64,000 bases of DNA from Sphingomonadales bacterium (GCA_012032285.1 JAAURJ010000002.1:1-64000); one strand, 5' to 3'; counted from the stretch's first letter, positions 1 to 9,687 are shown. Numbers and translations: made by a program. The notes: generated from the sequence alone by a model not told the origin.

Positions 1-2
1 AT

Positions 3-368
3 TGGACGTTAGGACCAACGACCCAGAAACTGTCTGAATTGGGTGGCGGCGCGGATTATGGTTTGTTCCTCTATAGCTATGATAGCTATGGTTCCACAGG
101 ACGCAAAGCCGCACAGATTGTCGGTTTGATTTTGGCTGCGAACCTGATTCCATCGGGCGTACATATCGGCTATGCTGCTTTGGTGGATTTGAAAACCGGC
201 GATATGGTCTGGATCAATGCCGATATCTCAATGGGCGGGGATATACGGACACAGGAGGGGGCGGAAAAACGGGTGATGCAATTATTGGAAGGTTTTCCTT
301 CCCGTAAGGCCACCGAAGGAGGCACGCAGGGCCAGCCGGTTGTGACAGTGGGTGCGAAAGACAAATGA
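3..368 (+). CDS. C-terminal part of an unrecognised protein
   Basis: The window opens inside this gene. The frame is open from base 3 and runs on before the TTG that the ORF track uses at 39, so the true start lies upstream of the window. I do not recognise the family. The visible part has a glycine-rich stretch followed by 'YGLFLYSYDSYGSTGRKAAQ' and a hydrophobic segment around 'IVGLILAANLIP', then 'GYAALVDLKTGDMVWINAD', which resembles beta-propeller or outer-membrane-assembly style sequence but supports no call. Its stop overlaps the start of the M48 peptidase gene by ATGA, so the two are probably translationally coupled and may act in the same envelope process. Confidence 0.6.
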   Translation, partial: WTLGPTTQKLSELGGGADYGLFLYSYDSYGSTGRKAAQIVGLILAANLIPSGVHIGYAALVDLKTGDMVWINADISMGGDIRTQEGAEKRVMQLLEGFPSRKATEGGTQGQPVVTVGAKDK

Positions 369-1540
369 AGTATAAAATTGCCCTTATATTAACACTTATG
401 GCGTCCGGCAGCCTTTGTTCCTTTGATCTGCGGGCGAATGAAGCACAGCCTGCACTGACTCCCACCGCTCTGGACTATCTGCCGCAGGATGATGATGAAC
501 GCGGCCTTTGGATGCAAATGGACGAGCTAGAGCGGGAGGTAAAAAGCTCCCAGTCGCTAATCAAGGATCCGGAATTAAACGCTTATGTCCGTAAAATTTT
601 GTGTAATACCGTAGGGGATACGTGCGGGCGGGTGCGGATTTACATTATGCGCACACCCTATTTTAACGCTAGCATGGCGCCGAATGGCATGATGATCATC
701 TGGTCAGGCTTGTTATTGCGTACGGAAAATGAGGCAGAGCTAGCATCCGTTCTGGGACATGAATTTAGCCATTTTGAAAAACAGCATTCGCTACAATCCT
801 TTCGCAACATCCGTCAGAAAACAGATGCCATGGCTTGGATGTCCTTTGTTCCCTATGTGGGTATGATCGGACAGATTGGCGCGATCGGCTCGATATTTTC
901 TTTCAGCCGTGAAATGGAACGGCAAGCAGATCTTGTCTCGCTCGATTATCTTGCGGACGCAGGATATGATCCAAACGCAGCCTCCGATATTTGGCGCAGG
1001 CTGCGTGCCGAAATGGATGCAACGGCAGCAGAGAGAAAACGCAAAAGTCAAAAAGATGACAATGGCGGTTTTTTTGCATCCCACCCCAATAGCGGTGAAC
1101 GCATGGAGTATCTGGAACAAGCAGCGGGTAAGAAGCCGCCGAAAAACTATATGCACGGGCAGTTGGAATATCGCCGCGCCATGGCAAAATGGTGGCCGTT
1201 ACTGATCGATGACCAGATTAAACTCAATGATTTTGGCGCAACCGAATTTTTGCTTGGGCAATTGGGTGAAGGGGGTTGGACACCGCAGTTGCTCTATGCC
1301 AGGGGCGAGCTTTATCGCGCAAGGGGAAAGGATGATGACTTTGCCAAGGCCGCTGGTTTTTACCGCCAATCGCTTTCGGGTGATGCTGGCTTGCCAGAAA
1401 GCTGGCGCGGTCTTGGTCTTGCGCTCATCCGTTCGGGAGATAGGACAGGGGGAATTGCTGCGCTGCGCCGCTATTTGCGGGCTAGTCCGGAGGCATTTGA
1501 CCGGGCAATAATCGAAACGATGGCGGGAACAGACGAGTGA
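365..1540 (+). CDS. M48 family metallopeptidase with C-terminal TPR region, exported
   Basis: This is a zinc protease of the M48 family, similar in plan to BepA/YfgC proteins that act on outer-membrane proteins in the periplasm. The N-terminus looks like a signal peptide ending near residue 25. The zinc motif HEFSH lies at residues 132-136 and the downstream glutamate motif is seen in 'EMERQADLVSLDYL'. The last hundred residues carry TPR-like helices ('GLALIRSGDRTGGIAALRRY'), the usual partner-binding part of BepA-like proteases. The gene overlaps both neighbours (ATGA upstream, GTGA downstream), so the three form one unit. The exact substrate cannot be read from sequence. Confidence 0.88.
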   Translation: MKYKIALILTLMASGSLCSFDLRANEAQPALTPTALDYLPQDDDERGLWMQMDELEREVKSSQSLIKDPELNAYVRKILCNTVGDTCGRVRIYIMRTPYFNASMAPNGMMIIWSGLLLRTENEAELASVLGHEFSHFEKQHSLQSFRNIRQKTDAMAWMSFVPYVGMIGQIGAIGSIFSFSREMERQADLVSLDYLADAGYDPNAASDIWRRLRAEMDATAAERKRKSQKDDNGGFFASHPNSGERMEYLEQAAGKKPPKNYMHGQLEYRRAMAKWWPLLIDDQIKLNDFGATEFLLGQLGEGGWTPQLLYARGELYRARGKDDDFAKAAGFYRQSLSGDAGLPESWRGLGLALIRSGDRTGGIAALRRYLRASPEAFDRAIIETMAGTDE

Positions 1541-2139
1541 GGGTATTTGCATATGCCGCTATATTGACCGCGCTGACATTTTCTATGCCAGCGCAGGCTG
1601 GCTGGAGCCTGCGTGAAGACGGCAAACAGGTAGAAGTTACTAAGTCGAAGATGTCGGTAACGCCATCGGGCGATTGGAATCGTTGGACCTCGCGTCCGTC
1701 CAAAAGGGGAGAGATTTGGACACGCGACGGATTGTTGCTTAATGAGCTTAGCTTCTTTGCGGAGATTTCGGACGGGGAAACGCTGTACCGCGAATATGAC
1801 AAACGGAACAGTCCGCTGCCCAAATTCAGCGCCAATATGCTGCCCACGGATATTGTCGAACTGTTCGAAGCTTCAACCCGTATTGTCCTGCAAACATCGG
1901 TTTTTGAAATGCAGGAAATTGGCCCTGCCAAGCTGGATGGGCATGACGGTGTGCGTTTCAGTTATAAATATGCCGCAGGTGATGACCAGTTGGCCCGCAA
2001 AGGGGAGGGCATAGCAGCGATTATTGGTGGACGCCTTTTCCTGATCAATTATGTTGCCCCTGAAATCCATTATTTTGATAAGGATTTGCAGAATTTTCGT
2101 GATATGACCGCGACAATTACACTGGCAAAAGATAAATAA
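1537..2139 (+). CDS. Exported protein of unknown function
   Basis: A 200-residue protein that starts with GTG inside the stop of the M48 peptidase gene. The first 20 residues form a clear signal peptide ending 'SMPAQA', so the product is periplasmic or outer-membrane attached; there is no lipobox cysteine at the cleavage site. The mature part is mostly beta-rich and contains 'DGHDGVRFSYKYAAGDD', a pattern seen in small lipoprotein-like stress proteins, but I do not recognise the family. Translational coupling suggests it works with the upstream protease. Confidence 0.7.
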   Translation: MRVFAYAAILTALTFSMPAQAGWSLREDGKQVEVTKSKMSVTPSGDWNRWTSRPSKRGEIWTRDGLLLNELSFFAEISDGETLYREYDKRNSPLPKFSANMLPTDIVELFEASTRIVLQTSVFEMQEIGPAKLDGHDGVRFSYKYAAGDDQLARKGEGIAAIIGGRLFLINYVAPEIHYFDKDLQNFRDMTATITLAKDK

Positions 2140-2232
2140 GGCGAATAGCCCGATTTTCGGCTCCATCGGCTCTTGCCCTATTGCATCTTTGCCGTTAAGG
2201 CCGCGCGACCGGCTTTCAGGCAATGGGTTGGC

Positions 2233-2317
2233 GCGGGTGTGGCGGAATTGGTAGACGCACCAGATTTAGGTTCTGGCATCGAGAGATGTGGGGGTTCGAG
2301 TCCCTTCACCCGCACCA
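2233..2317 (+). tRNA. tRNA-Leu (anticodon UAG)
   Basis: The acceptor stem GCGGGTG pairs with CACCCGC and is followed by an encoded ACCA end. The anticodon arm is CCAGA-TTTAGGT-TCTGG, giving anticodon TAG, which reads CUN leucine codons. The long variable arm (CATC-GAGA-GATG) and the T-loop TTCGAGT are typical of a class II leucine tRNA. The 85-base gene stands alone just upstream of tig. Confidence 0.97.
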
Positions 2318-2395
2318 TAATGCCTGTTTTATAAAGCCGATAAAAATTCAAACAGGCGCGGCAACGCGCCAGCCGTCAGGATTAGAGAAGCAGCT

Positions 2396-3940
2396 ATGCA
2401 AACGCAAGAAACGACAAACGAAGGCCTGAAACGGGCATATAAATTGACCATCACCGCTGCTGAAGTGGAATCGCGGGTTGATGCGGAGGTAAAGAAGATC
2501 GCACCGCAAGTGCGTATGCCCGGTTTCCGTCCAGGAAAGGTTCCCGCCAACCTAGTCAAGAAAATGCATAAAGACAGCCTGATGCAAGAAGCGCTGAACA
2601 GCTCAATTCAGGAAGGCGTGCAAAAGACACTGGCCGACAATAAATTGCGCCCTGCAACGCAACCGCATCTGCATTTGGACAAGGATTATGAACCCGGCAA
2701 AGATGTCGTCGTTGATTTTCACTTTGAAGTCCTGCCCGAAATCACACTGCCTTCTATTGATGGTTTGAAACTGAACCGGTTACAGGTTGAGCCAACCGAA
2801 GCCGAAATCAACGAGTCGATTGAGCGTTTGGCCGCAAATCAGAAGCGATTTGAAACCGCTGCAAAATCTTATAAAGCCGCTCAAGGCGATCAGGTTATCA
2901 TTGATTTTGAAGGCAAAGTGGACGGCGTTCCTTTTGAGGGCGGCAAGGGTGAAGCCATGGCCGTGGAAATCGGTTCCGGCCAATTGATCCCCGGTTTTGA
3001 AGACCAACTGATTGGTTTGAAGGCCAATGACGAGACAATAATCAACGTTACTTTCCCCGACAATTATGGTGCAGAAAATCTGAAGGGTAAACCTGCGACT
3101 TTCGATATCGTGGTGGGCGAAGTTAAAAAGCCCGCTGAAACAAAAATTGACGATGAAATGGCCAAAGGCTTCGGTCTTGAAGGGCTGGAGCAATTGCGCG
3201 AATTGATGAAGGGGCAGGTGGAGCAAGAACTAAACGGCCTGACTCGCACCTATATGAAGCGGCAATTGCTCGATATTTTGGCCGCCGATCATGATTTTGA
3301 TGTTCCGCCTTCGATGGTTGAAGCTGAATTCAATCAGATTTGGCAACAATTGGAGCAAGAAGCCGATCGCGAAGAGGATCCGGAAGCTGCCAAGGCGGAG
3401 ATGGAAGCTGAAAAAGATGACTATCGTGACATCGCCGCACGGCGTGTGCGTCTGGGCTTGCTGCTTTCCGAAATTGGTCAGGCCAATGGCGTTGAGGTTA
3501 ACCAGCAGGAGATGAATATGCTGGTGCAACAAGCCGCCCAGCAATATCCGCGCGATCAGCATGAAGCCTTTGTCCGTTACTTGCAGGAAAATCCGATGGC
3601 TGCGGCGCAGCTGCGTGCGCCCTTGTTCGAAGATAAGGTTGTCGACTTTCTGTTTGAAAAAGCCGAAGTGACCGATAAGTCCGTAACCCGCGAAGAGCTG
3701 GAAGCCGCAATCGAGGCCGAACCGGAAGCGAAATCGGGTGGTAAAACAGCCGCTGCCAAAAAACCGGCAGAGAAAAAACCGGCAGCGAAAAAAGCACCTG
3801 CCAAGAAGGCTGTAGCCGAAGATGCTAAGCCTGCCGCGAAAAAGGCTCCGGCCAAAAAGGCACCAGCAAAAAAAGCCAATGAGGAAAAGCCGGCTACGAA
3901 AAAAGCAGCCGCCAAAAAACCGGCTGCCAAAAATAATTAA
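2396..3940 (+). CDS. tig: Trigger factor, ribosome-bound chaperone and peptidyl-prolyl isomerase
   Basis: Trigger factor binds near the ribosomal exit tunnel and shields new proteins. The ribosome-binding signature is present as 'GFRPGKVP' near residue 45. The FKBP-type isomerase domain follows at about residues 160-240 ('GDQVIIDFEGKVDGVPFEGG'), then the helical chaperone domain. At 514 residues the protein is longer than E. coli trigger factor (432) because of a lysine/alanine/proline tail from about residue 440 built from AAKKPA and APAKKA repeats. The gene precedes clpP and clpX, the common tig-clpP-clpX order, but a terminator lies between tig and clpP. Confidence 0.97.
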   Translation: MQTQETTNEGLKRAYKLTITAAEVESRVDAEVKKIAPQVRMPGFRPGKVPANLVKKMHKDSLMQEALNSSIQEGVQKTLADNKLRPATQPHLHLDKDYEPGKDVVVDFHFEVLPEITLPSIDGLKLNRLQVEPTEAEINESIERLAANQKRFETAAKSYKAAQGDQVIIDFEGKVDGVPFEGGKGEAMAVEIGSGQLIPGFEDQLIGLKANDETIINVTFPDNYGAENLKGKPATFDIVVGEVKKPAETKIDDEMAKGFGLEGLEQLRELMKGQVEQELNGLTRTYMKRQLLDILAADHDFDVPPSMVEAEFNQIWQQLEQEADREEDPEAAKAEMEAEKDDYRDIAARRVRLGLLLSEIGQANGVEVNQQEMNMLVQQAAQQYPRDQHEAFVRYLQENPMAAAQLRAPLFEDKVVDFLFEKAEVTDKSVTREELEAAIEAEPEAKSGGKTAAAKKPAEKKPAAKKAPAKKAVAEDAKPAAKKAPAKKAPAKKANEEKPATKKAAAKKPAAKNN

Positions 3941-3943
3941 AAG

Positions 3944-3973
3944 GGCCCGGTTCATTTACCGGGCCTTTTTTTT
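3944..3973 (+). terminator. Rho-independent terminator after tig
   Basis: A perfect seven-base stem GGCCCGG/CCGGGCC with the loop TTCATTTA is followed by eight T residues. It lies directly after the tig stop codon and separates tig from clpP. Confidence 0.93.
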
Positions 3974-4066
3974 CAGCGCTTAACGTAAAATTTGTTTTTC
4001 ACCTTGAAAGAAACGGCGCTGCGTCCAATGTAGGGGCGAGAGAAACCAGTTAGCGAGAGTCCGACT

Positions 4067-4701
4067 ATGATCAACGATATGCCCATCCCCGAATCTTTAA
4101 TCCCCGTTGTTATCGAACAATCAAACAGGGGCGAGCGGAGCTGGGACATTTTTTCTCGCCTTTTGCGCGAACGCATCATCTTCGTCACCGGTCAAGTCGA
4201 AGACAATATGGCGTCGATCATAACAGCACAGCTTTTGTTTCTGGAATCGGATAATCCCAAAAAGACATTTGGATGTATATTAATTCGCCCGGCGGTGTGG
4301 TGACTGCGGGCATGGCGATCCACGACACCATGCAATATATCCGCCCGCGCGTTGGCACGGTATGCATTGGTCAGGCGGCGTCTATGGGCAGTTTTTTGCT
4401 CGCATCCGGTGAACCGGGGATGAGGGTTGCGTTGACCAATAGCCGGATCATGGTGCACCAACCTTCCGGCGGCGCTCGCGGTATGGCATCGGATATCGAA
4501 ATTCAAGCCAAAGAGATATTGCGTATTCGCAAGCGGCTCAATGATCTTTACGTCAAATATACCGGTAAGTCACTGAAAGAGATCGAAAAGGCAATGGACC
4601 GCGATACATTTTTGGAAGCAGATGAAGCAAAGGCATTCGGCATTGTTGATGAGGTATTTGACAAGCGCCCAATGACAACAGATAGCGAAGAGAATAAGTA
4701 A
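4067..4701 (+). CDS. clpP: ATP-dependent Clp protease proteolytic subunit (one frameshift in this sequence)
   Basis: ClpP forms the tetradecameric serine-protease chamber that works with ClpX. The ORF track splits it into 4067-4303 and 4273-4701. The two parts join as 'ESDNPKK' + 'DIW' + 'MYINSPGG' if one A is restored to the A-run at 4259-4263. All three catalytic positions are visible: serine in '[11 protein letters not shown]', histidine in 'MVHQPSGG' and aspartate in '[11 protein letters not shown]'. The joined length of about 211 residues matches the family. ClpP is nearly always intact and the run is a homopolymer, so I treat the break as a sequencing error. clpX follows 150 bases downstream. 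Confidence 0.95.
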
Positions 4702-4848
4702 CGCTCATTTTTCTGTGAAATTAGGATTTAATGCACCTTGTTTGCTAAACTGGCACAAGGGGCTTTCTGCTATTGCCAAATTCATATGTGGCGATAAGAT
4801 TACAGGCTACTCAAAATGCGCAAGGGTAGGCGCACCGTAGGATATTAT

Positions 4849-6120
4849 ATGACGAAGTTGAGCGGAACCGATACAAAGAGCACCCTTTATTGCTCCTTTT
4901 GCGGGAAATCGCAGCATGAAGTACGTAAGCTGATCGCTGGTCCCACCGTGTTCATCTGTGATGAATGTGTGGAGCTTTGCAATGATATTATCCGCGAAGA
5001 AACCAAAGGCAATCTGACTGGCCGTAAAGAAGGCGAGGTTCCTAGCCCTCAAGAAATTAATGATGTCCTGAACGACTATGTTATTGGACAAGCTCGCGCA
5101 AAACGGGTGCTGTCGGTTGCTGTGCATAATCATTATAAGCGCTTGAATCATTCGGTGAAAAATAATGATGTTGATCTGGCCAAATCCAATATCCTGATAT
5201 TGGGGCCGACAGGCTGTGGAAAGACATTATTGGCGCAGACATTGGCCAAGACATTTGACGTGCCGTTTACCATGGCCGATGCGACCACATTGACAGAGGC
5301 AGGCTATGTCGGGGAGGATGTGGAAAATATCATCCTGAAGCTGTTGCAGGCGAGCGACTATAATGTCGAAAAAGCGCAGCGGGGTATCGTTTATATTGAC
5401 GAAATCGACAAGATCAGCCGCAAGGCAGAAAACCCGTCGATCACCCGCGATGTCAGCGGTGAGGGCGTGCAGCAAGCGCTGCTCAAATTGATGGAAGGCA
5501 CAACCGCCTCTGTCCCGCCGCAGGGTGGACGCAAACATCCGCAGCAGGAATTTTTACAGGTCGATACCACCAATATCTTGTTCATTTGCGGCGGTGCCTT
5601 TGCTGGGCTTGAAAAAATCATCTCCAACCGTTTGGAGGGCAAATCAATTGGCTTTGGCGCCCATGTCGCTGAACCTGATGAGCGCCGGGCAGGTGAGGTG
5701 CTGAAACAGCTCGAACCTGAAGATTTGCTGAAATTCGGCCTGATCCCTGAATTTGTCGGCCGTCTCCCAGTTATGGCGACGCTCGAAGACTTGGATATAT
5801 CCGCGCTTGTCAAAATCCTGCGTGAACCCAAAAATGCATTGGTGAAACAATATAGCAAGCTGTTTGATATGGAGGACACATTGCTGACCTTCACCGATGA
5901 TGCATTGGAGGCGGTTGCCAAAAAAGCGATTGAGCGCAAAACAGGCGCTCGCGGTCTTCGCTCTATCTTGGAAAGCATATTGCTTGATACAATGTTCGAC
6001 CTGCCGACGATGGACGGCGTGTCGGAAATCGTTGTCGACAAAGATGTGGTCGAAGGCAGAAAAGAGCCTGTGAAGGTGTTTGCTGAAACCGAAAAAACCA
6101 AAAAAGAAGACGCGGCTTAG
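4849..6120 (+). CDS. clpX: ATP-dependent Clp protease ATP-binding subunit ClpX
   Basis: ClpX is the AAA+ unfoldase that feeds tagged proteins to ClpP; in alphaproteobacteria ClpXP degrades cell-cycle regulators including CtrA. The zinc-binding domain is seen in 'CSFCGKS' and 'CDECVELC', Walker A is 'GPTGCGKT' and Walker B is 'VYIDEIDKI'. I place the start at the ATG giving '[15 protein letters not shown]', the family's normal N-terminus, 33 bases inside the ORF-track start. The resulting 423 residues fit the family. The 147-base gap from clpP could hold its own promoter. Confidence 0.97.
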   Translation: MTKLSGTDTKSTLYCSFCGKSQHEVRKLIAGPTVFICDECVELCNDIIREETKGNLTGRKEGEVPSPQEINDVLNDYVIGQARAKRVLSVAVHNHYKRLNHSVKNNDVDLAKSNILILGPTGCGKTLLAQTLAKTFDVPFTMADATTLTEAGYVGEDVENIILKLLQASDYNVEKAQRGIVYIDEIDKISRKAENPSITRDVSGEGVQQALLKLMEGTTASVPPQGGRKHPQQEFLQVDTTNILFICGGAFAGLEKIISNRLEGKSIGFGAHVAEPDERRAGEVLKQLEPEDLLKFGLIPEFVGRLPVMATLEDLDISALVKILREPKNALVKQYSKLFDMEDTLLTFTDDALEAVAKKAIERKTGARGLRSILESILLDTMFDLPTMDGVSEIVVDKDVVEGRKEPVKVFAETEKTKKEDAA

Positions 6121-6243
6121 CACCCTAATTTTTGTTGCATTGCAGCAACAGTTGCTAAATAAAATGGATTAAGCAAGAAATTTGCACATGCTCATTCGCT
6201 TGGCTCTCCAAGCTTATCTGCGATAATCTGTAATTTAGAAATC

Positions 6244-6297
6244 ATCTTACGTAAGATTATGTCATATGCATGACATAATAGTAACAAGCATGACATA
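6244..6297. promoter_or_regulatory. Adjacent palindromes upstream of the TonB receptor gene, possible operators
   Basis: Two inverted repeats touch each other. ATCTTACGTAAGAT (6244-6257) is a perfect 14-base palindrome. The next 20 bases (6258-6277) have arms TATGTCAT and ATGACATA around a four-base centre. A third half-site, ATGACATA, appears at 6290-6297, in the same orientation as the second arm and 20 bases on. They lie 100-150 bases before the receptor start. The layout suggests binding sites for one or two dimeric regulators, but they do not match a Fur box and the regulator is unknown. Confidence 0.5.
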
Positions 6298-6396
6298 TAA
6301 GGCCATCAGTGAACGGCGCAGAGGATCGGTCTACAGGGCCGATTCTTATAATCGGCATGACCGATTTGAAACTTACACTTATCAAGGGGAAGTTGA

Positions 6397-8910
6397 ATGC
6401 AAATCCGTTTTTACATGGCTGCAAGTGTTGCCGCGATTGGCGTCGCCGCGCTAACAGCCCCCACCGCCCATGCGCAATCGACTGGTTCGGTTGACTTTGA
6501 AGATGAAATTGTTGTTACAGGATCGTTGGAAACTAGCGTTGGTGGTATCGAAATTCCCGATACGCCCAAGGCTAAGCAGGTATTGGATGAAGAAGCCATC
6601 CGCCGTCAGCGTCCGGGCCAAACGGTAAATGATATTGTCAACTTGGTTCCAGGCGTTAGCTTCCAAAATAATGATCCATGGGGTTCATCGGGCGGCGGTT
6701 TTACCATTCGCGGCTTCGGCGCGGACCGGGTTTCGCAGACTTTAGATGGTCTCCCGCTCAACGATTCGGGCAATTATGCTCTCTACACCAATCAGCAGGT
6801 CGACTCAGAGGTTTTGGAATCGGTCAACGTTAATCTTGGAACCACAGATGTGGATAGCCCGACTGCTTCGGCAACCGGCGGTACGATTAACATTCGTACT
6901 CGCGAGCCGGGCGATGATTTTGGCCTGATCACGACGATGACTTTTGGCGATGTGCTGGCAAAAGGGGCGACAGATACGCTATATATGCGCGGATTTGGTA
7001 TGGTTGATACTGGAGACTTTACCGGTGCAGGAACCAAAGCGTTCGCTTCTGTCAGTTACACACGTTATGGCGTGCCCTATAACCCTTATGGCCAAGTTGA
7101 TAAGACTCAGTTTAACGGCAGCATTTGGCAAGACATTGGCAGCAATGGCGATTTCATCTCAATTTCGGGCCATTATAATGTAAACCGTAACAATTTTGCT
7201 GGCTCAGAATCAATCGCCAACCTTCTACTTTACTATAGCGGTTTATTCGACAAGGAAGACCGCTTCAGCGTTTACGAATTTAGCGGCGAATTCCCTTGCT
7301 CTGTCCCTGCAGGACAAATTCTTAATGGCGGCGGCACCAATGGTGTATCTGAACGTTATGATGATCGTAATGGTTGCGGTGCGGCATTCTACCGCCGCTA
7401 TAACCCATCCGATACTGGCAATATCCGGGGTGCGTCACGTTTCTCCCTAACCGATAGTTTGACCTTCACATTTGATCCAAGCTTTCAATATGTGAAGGCC
7501 AATGGCGGCGGGCCGGATGATTTGCGTGAAGAATTTTTCACGCCTAGGGGCACGACTACACCTCTTACCGGCGCATTTAACGGCGGTTATTATTTTGGCC
7601 GTGACCTTAATGGTGACGGTGACTTGCGTGACCGTGTTGCAGGAACCGATCCCAGCCAGACACAAACCAACCGCTACGGCGTTGTCGCCAACCTGATCTA
7701 TGACCTTAATGAGGATCACCGCGTGCGCTTGGCTTATACATGGGATCGTGCTCGTCACCGGCAAACCGGTCAAATTGGCGATATGCTGCCCAATGGTGAG
7801 CCGAGCGATGTGTTTGCAATCGATAATCCCGTGCTTGATGTAAATGGATTGGAAGTTAATAAGCGTGACCGCTTGTCTTTTGCGATTTTGCATCAAGTTT
7901 CGGGCGAATATCGCGGGAATTTCGGTGATTTGACAGCCGTTATTGGCCTGCGTGCTCCTTTCTTCACACGCGAGCTAAACCAAAATTGCTACACAACTTC
8001 GATTAACGGTTTTGTCGATTGCCCCAATCCCGGACAGGATTTGACTCAATATGAAGCGGCTAATCCGACATATGTCGCGCCGCTGTCGCGCACCTATAAA
8101 TACGATAGTCTGCTGCCCAATATTGGTTTCACCTATCATTTCGGCGACTCTGCGTCGATCTTCGGCAATTATGCGAAGGGTTTGTCGGTTCCTGGAACCG
8201 ATCCGTTATACGACTCGCTGTTTTTGGCCGATAATGACCGGGCGCGCCCGGTGCCGGAAACAACCGACAGTTTTGACCTTGGCTTGCGGTTTAATTCAGG
8301 TAATGTCCAAGCGCAGATTGGCGGTTATTACACTCAATATAACAACCGTTTAGCATCCGCTTTTGATCCCGATGCGAATATGGGTGAAGGAGCGGTTGTA
8401 TTCCGCAATTTGGGCCGTGTCGACAAATATGGCATCGACGGATCGATTGCATATCGCCCGACATCGAAATCATTGCTTTATGTCTTTGGTTCGATCAACA
8501 AATCGGAAATCAAGGAAGATGTCCAATCCGGTGTTGATGCAATGGATAATCCTATTTTTCTTGCCACCGGTGGAAAATCGGAATCGGGTACGCCCGACTA
8601 TTCTTTCGGCGCACGCGGACAGCTTGCCTTTGGCGATTTTGAAGTTGGCGCACAGGTAAAGCGCACCGGTCCACGTTGGATCAACGATTTGAACTTGGAC
8701 CGGGCTCCAGCCTATACGATTGTTGACTTGGATGCGCGTTGGACTGTGGGGCAGTTTGCAACCGGCGGTGATGTCGCGGTGCAGTTGAACCTGACCAACT
8801 TGCTGGATGAATATTATATTGGCTTCTTCGGTGGTTCGCTGGACGGATTTGGTTTTGCCCAGATTGGCGCTCCTCGTGCGGGCAGCGTATCGTTGATTAT
8901 CGGTTTCTAA
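6397..8910 (+). CDS. TonB-dependent outer-membrane receptor
   Basis: An 837-residue outer-membrane transporter driven by TonB. Residues 1-26 form a signal peptide ending 'PTAHA'. A TonB-box-like stretch 'DEIVVTGS' follows, then the plug domain ('RPGQTVNDIVNLVPGVSF', 'GGGFTIRGFGADRVSQTLDG') and a long beta-barrel with the C-terminal strand ending in phenylalanine ('GSVSLIIGF'). No FecR-like or sigma gene sits next to it, so signalling through an anti-sigma factor is unlikely. The substrate cannot be read from the sequence; iron chelates, cobalamin or plant-derived compounds are all possible. Palindromes upstream suggest it is regulated, and a terminator follows. Confidence 0.93.
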   Translation: MQIRFYMAASVAAIGVAALTAPTAHAQSTGSVDFEDEIVVTGSLETSVGGIEIPDTPKAKQVLDEEAIRRQRPGQTVNDIVNLVPGVSFQNNDPWGSSGGGFTIRGFGADRVSQTLDGLPLNDSGNYALYTNQQVDSEVLESVNVNLGTTDVDSPTASATGGTINIRTREPGDDFGLITTMTFGDVLAKGATDTLYMRGFGMVDTGDFTGAGTKAFASVSYTRYGVPYNPYGQVDKTQFNGSIWQDIGSNGDFISISGHYNVNRNNFAGSESIANLLLYYSGLFDKEDRFSVYEFSGEFPCSVPAGQILNGGGTNGVSERYDDRNGCGAAFYRRYNPSDTGNIRGASRFSLTDSLTFTFDPSFQYVKANGGGPDDLREEFFTPRGTTTPLTGAFNGGYYFGRDLNGDGDLRDRVAGTDPSQTQTNRYGVVANLIYDLNEDHRVRLAYTWDRARHRQTGQIGDMLPNGEPSDVFAIDNPVLDVNGLEVNKRDRLSFAILHQVSGEYRGNFGDLTAVIGLRAPFFTRELNQNCYTTSINGFVDCPNPGQDLTQYEAANPTYVAPLSRTYKYDSLLPNIGFTYHFGDSASIFGNYAKGLSVPGTDPLYDSLFLADNDRARPVPETTDSFDLGLRFNSGNVQAQIGGYYTQYNNRLASAFDPDANMGEGAVVFRNLGRVDKYGIDGSIAYRPTSKSLLYVFGSINKSEIKEDVQSGVDAMDNPIFLATGGKSESGTPDYSFGARGQLAFGDFEVGAQVKRTGPRWINDLNLDRAPAYTIVDLDARWTVGQFATGGDVAVQLNLTNLLDEYYIGFFGGSLDGFGFAQIGAPRAGSVSLIIGF

Positions 8911-8934
8911 TTCAAACCAAGAAAAAATATAGGA

Positions 8935-8965
8935 AGGCGGGGCTTGCAAAAGCTCTGCCTTTTTT
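8935..8965 (+). terminator. Terminator after the TonB receptor gene
   Basis: The stem AGGCGGGGCTT/AAGCTCTGCCT has nine Watson-Crick pairs and two G-T pairs, a four-base loop, and is followed by T5. It lies between the receptor gene and the convergent mtgA gene. Confidence 0.8.
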
Positions 8966-8976
8966 GTGTTTGCGGT

Positions 8977-9687
8977 TTATTTATAAATGCAGCTATCGAG
9001 CCCGTCGCGCTTCACAATATTGATCCGTGAGGCGATGCTGTTGCCATAGCGGCGGGTGAAGCCGCGGGCACCGTTGACGGCGCGTTTTTTGGGTGATGGT
9101 AGGGCGGCTGCGATACGTGCGGCTTCCTGGCGCGTCAGGTTTTTGGCCGCTTTTTCATAGTAACGCCTGGCTCCCGCTTCGGCTCCATAAGTGCCAATGC
9201 CGGTTTCGGCGACATTCAGATACACTTCCATGATCCGGCGTTTCCCCCAGATTTTTTCGATAAGGAATGTGAACCAGATTTCTGGAACTTTGCGGACATA
9301 GCGGCTATATCCGCTGCCCTGCCAAAGAAAGACATTTTTGGCGGTTTGTTGGCTGATGGTGGATCCGCCGCGCTGTTTCTTGCCTTTCGCGTTACTCTCT
9401 ATCGCTTTTTCAATGGCTTCGCGGTCAAAGCCATCATGACTGCAAAATTTGCTATCTTCAGCCGCAATCATGGCGCGGGCCAAATTGGGTGAGATGTCGG
9501 TTAACGAAGCCCATTTGCGTTCTGCACCATTGCTGTCAGTCAACATGGTGATTGTTGTGGGCACAGGCACAAAGGCGTATAGGCAAACGATTAGCACGCT
9601 GCCAATGACGAAATAAAATATAGCTTTGAAAATAAATCGAAAAAAACGACGGAGTGGTGATGCTTTTACAGTGGTCATATACTCCAC
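8977..9687 (-). CDS. mtgA: Monofunctional biosynthetic peptidoglycan transglycosylase
   Basis: MtgA polymerises lipid II into glycan strands at the inner membrane. One N-terminal membrane segment ('IFYFVIGSVLIVCLYAFV') anchors it. The GT51 motifs appear in order: 'EDSKFCSHDGFD' with the catalytic glutamate, 'GGSTISQQTAKN', and 'RRIMEVYLN'. There is no transpeptidase domain, and 236 residues is the normal MtgA size. The start could also be the ATG three codons in. It ends convergently with the TonB receptor gene and lies 38 bases downstream of rpoH on the same strand. Confidence 0.95.
   Translation of the reverse strand: MEYMTTVKASPLRRFFRFIFKAIFYFVIGSVLIVCLYAFVPVPTTITMLTDSNGAERKWASLTDISPNLARAMIAAEDSKFCSHDGFDREAIEKAIESNAKGKKQRGGSTISQQTAKNVFLWQGSGYSRYVRKVPEIWFTFLIEKIWGKRRIMEVYLNVAETGIGTYGAEAGARRYYEKAAKNLTRQEAARIAAALPSPKKRAVNGARGFTRRYGNSIASRINIVKRDGLDSCIYK

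Noticed and set aside
3230-3955. Long antisense ORFs over tig, and similar ones over rpsP, ftsY and argJ
   Set aside because: They are mirror frames of compositionally biased coding sequence, such as the lysine/alanine tail, and carry no ribosome sites or motifs.
4251-4310. Programmed ribosomal frameshift in clpP
   Set aside because: Although the run is A-rich, there is no stimulatory structure and similar one-base breaks occur in many unrelated genes, so a sequence error explains it better.
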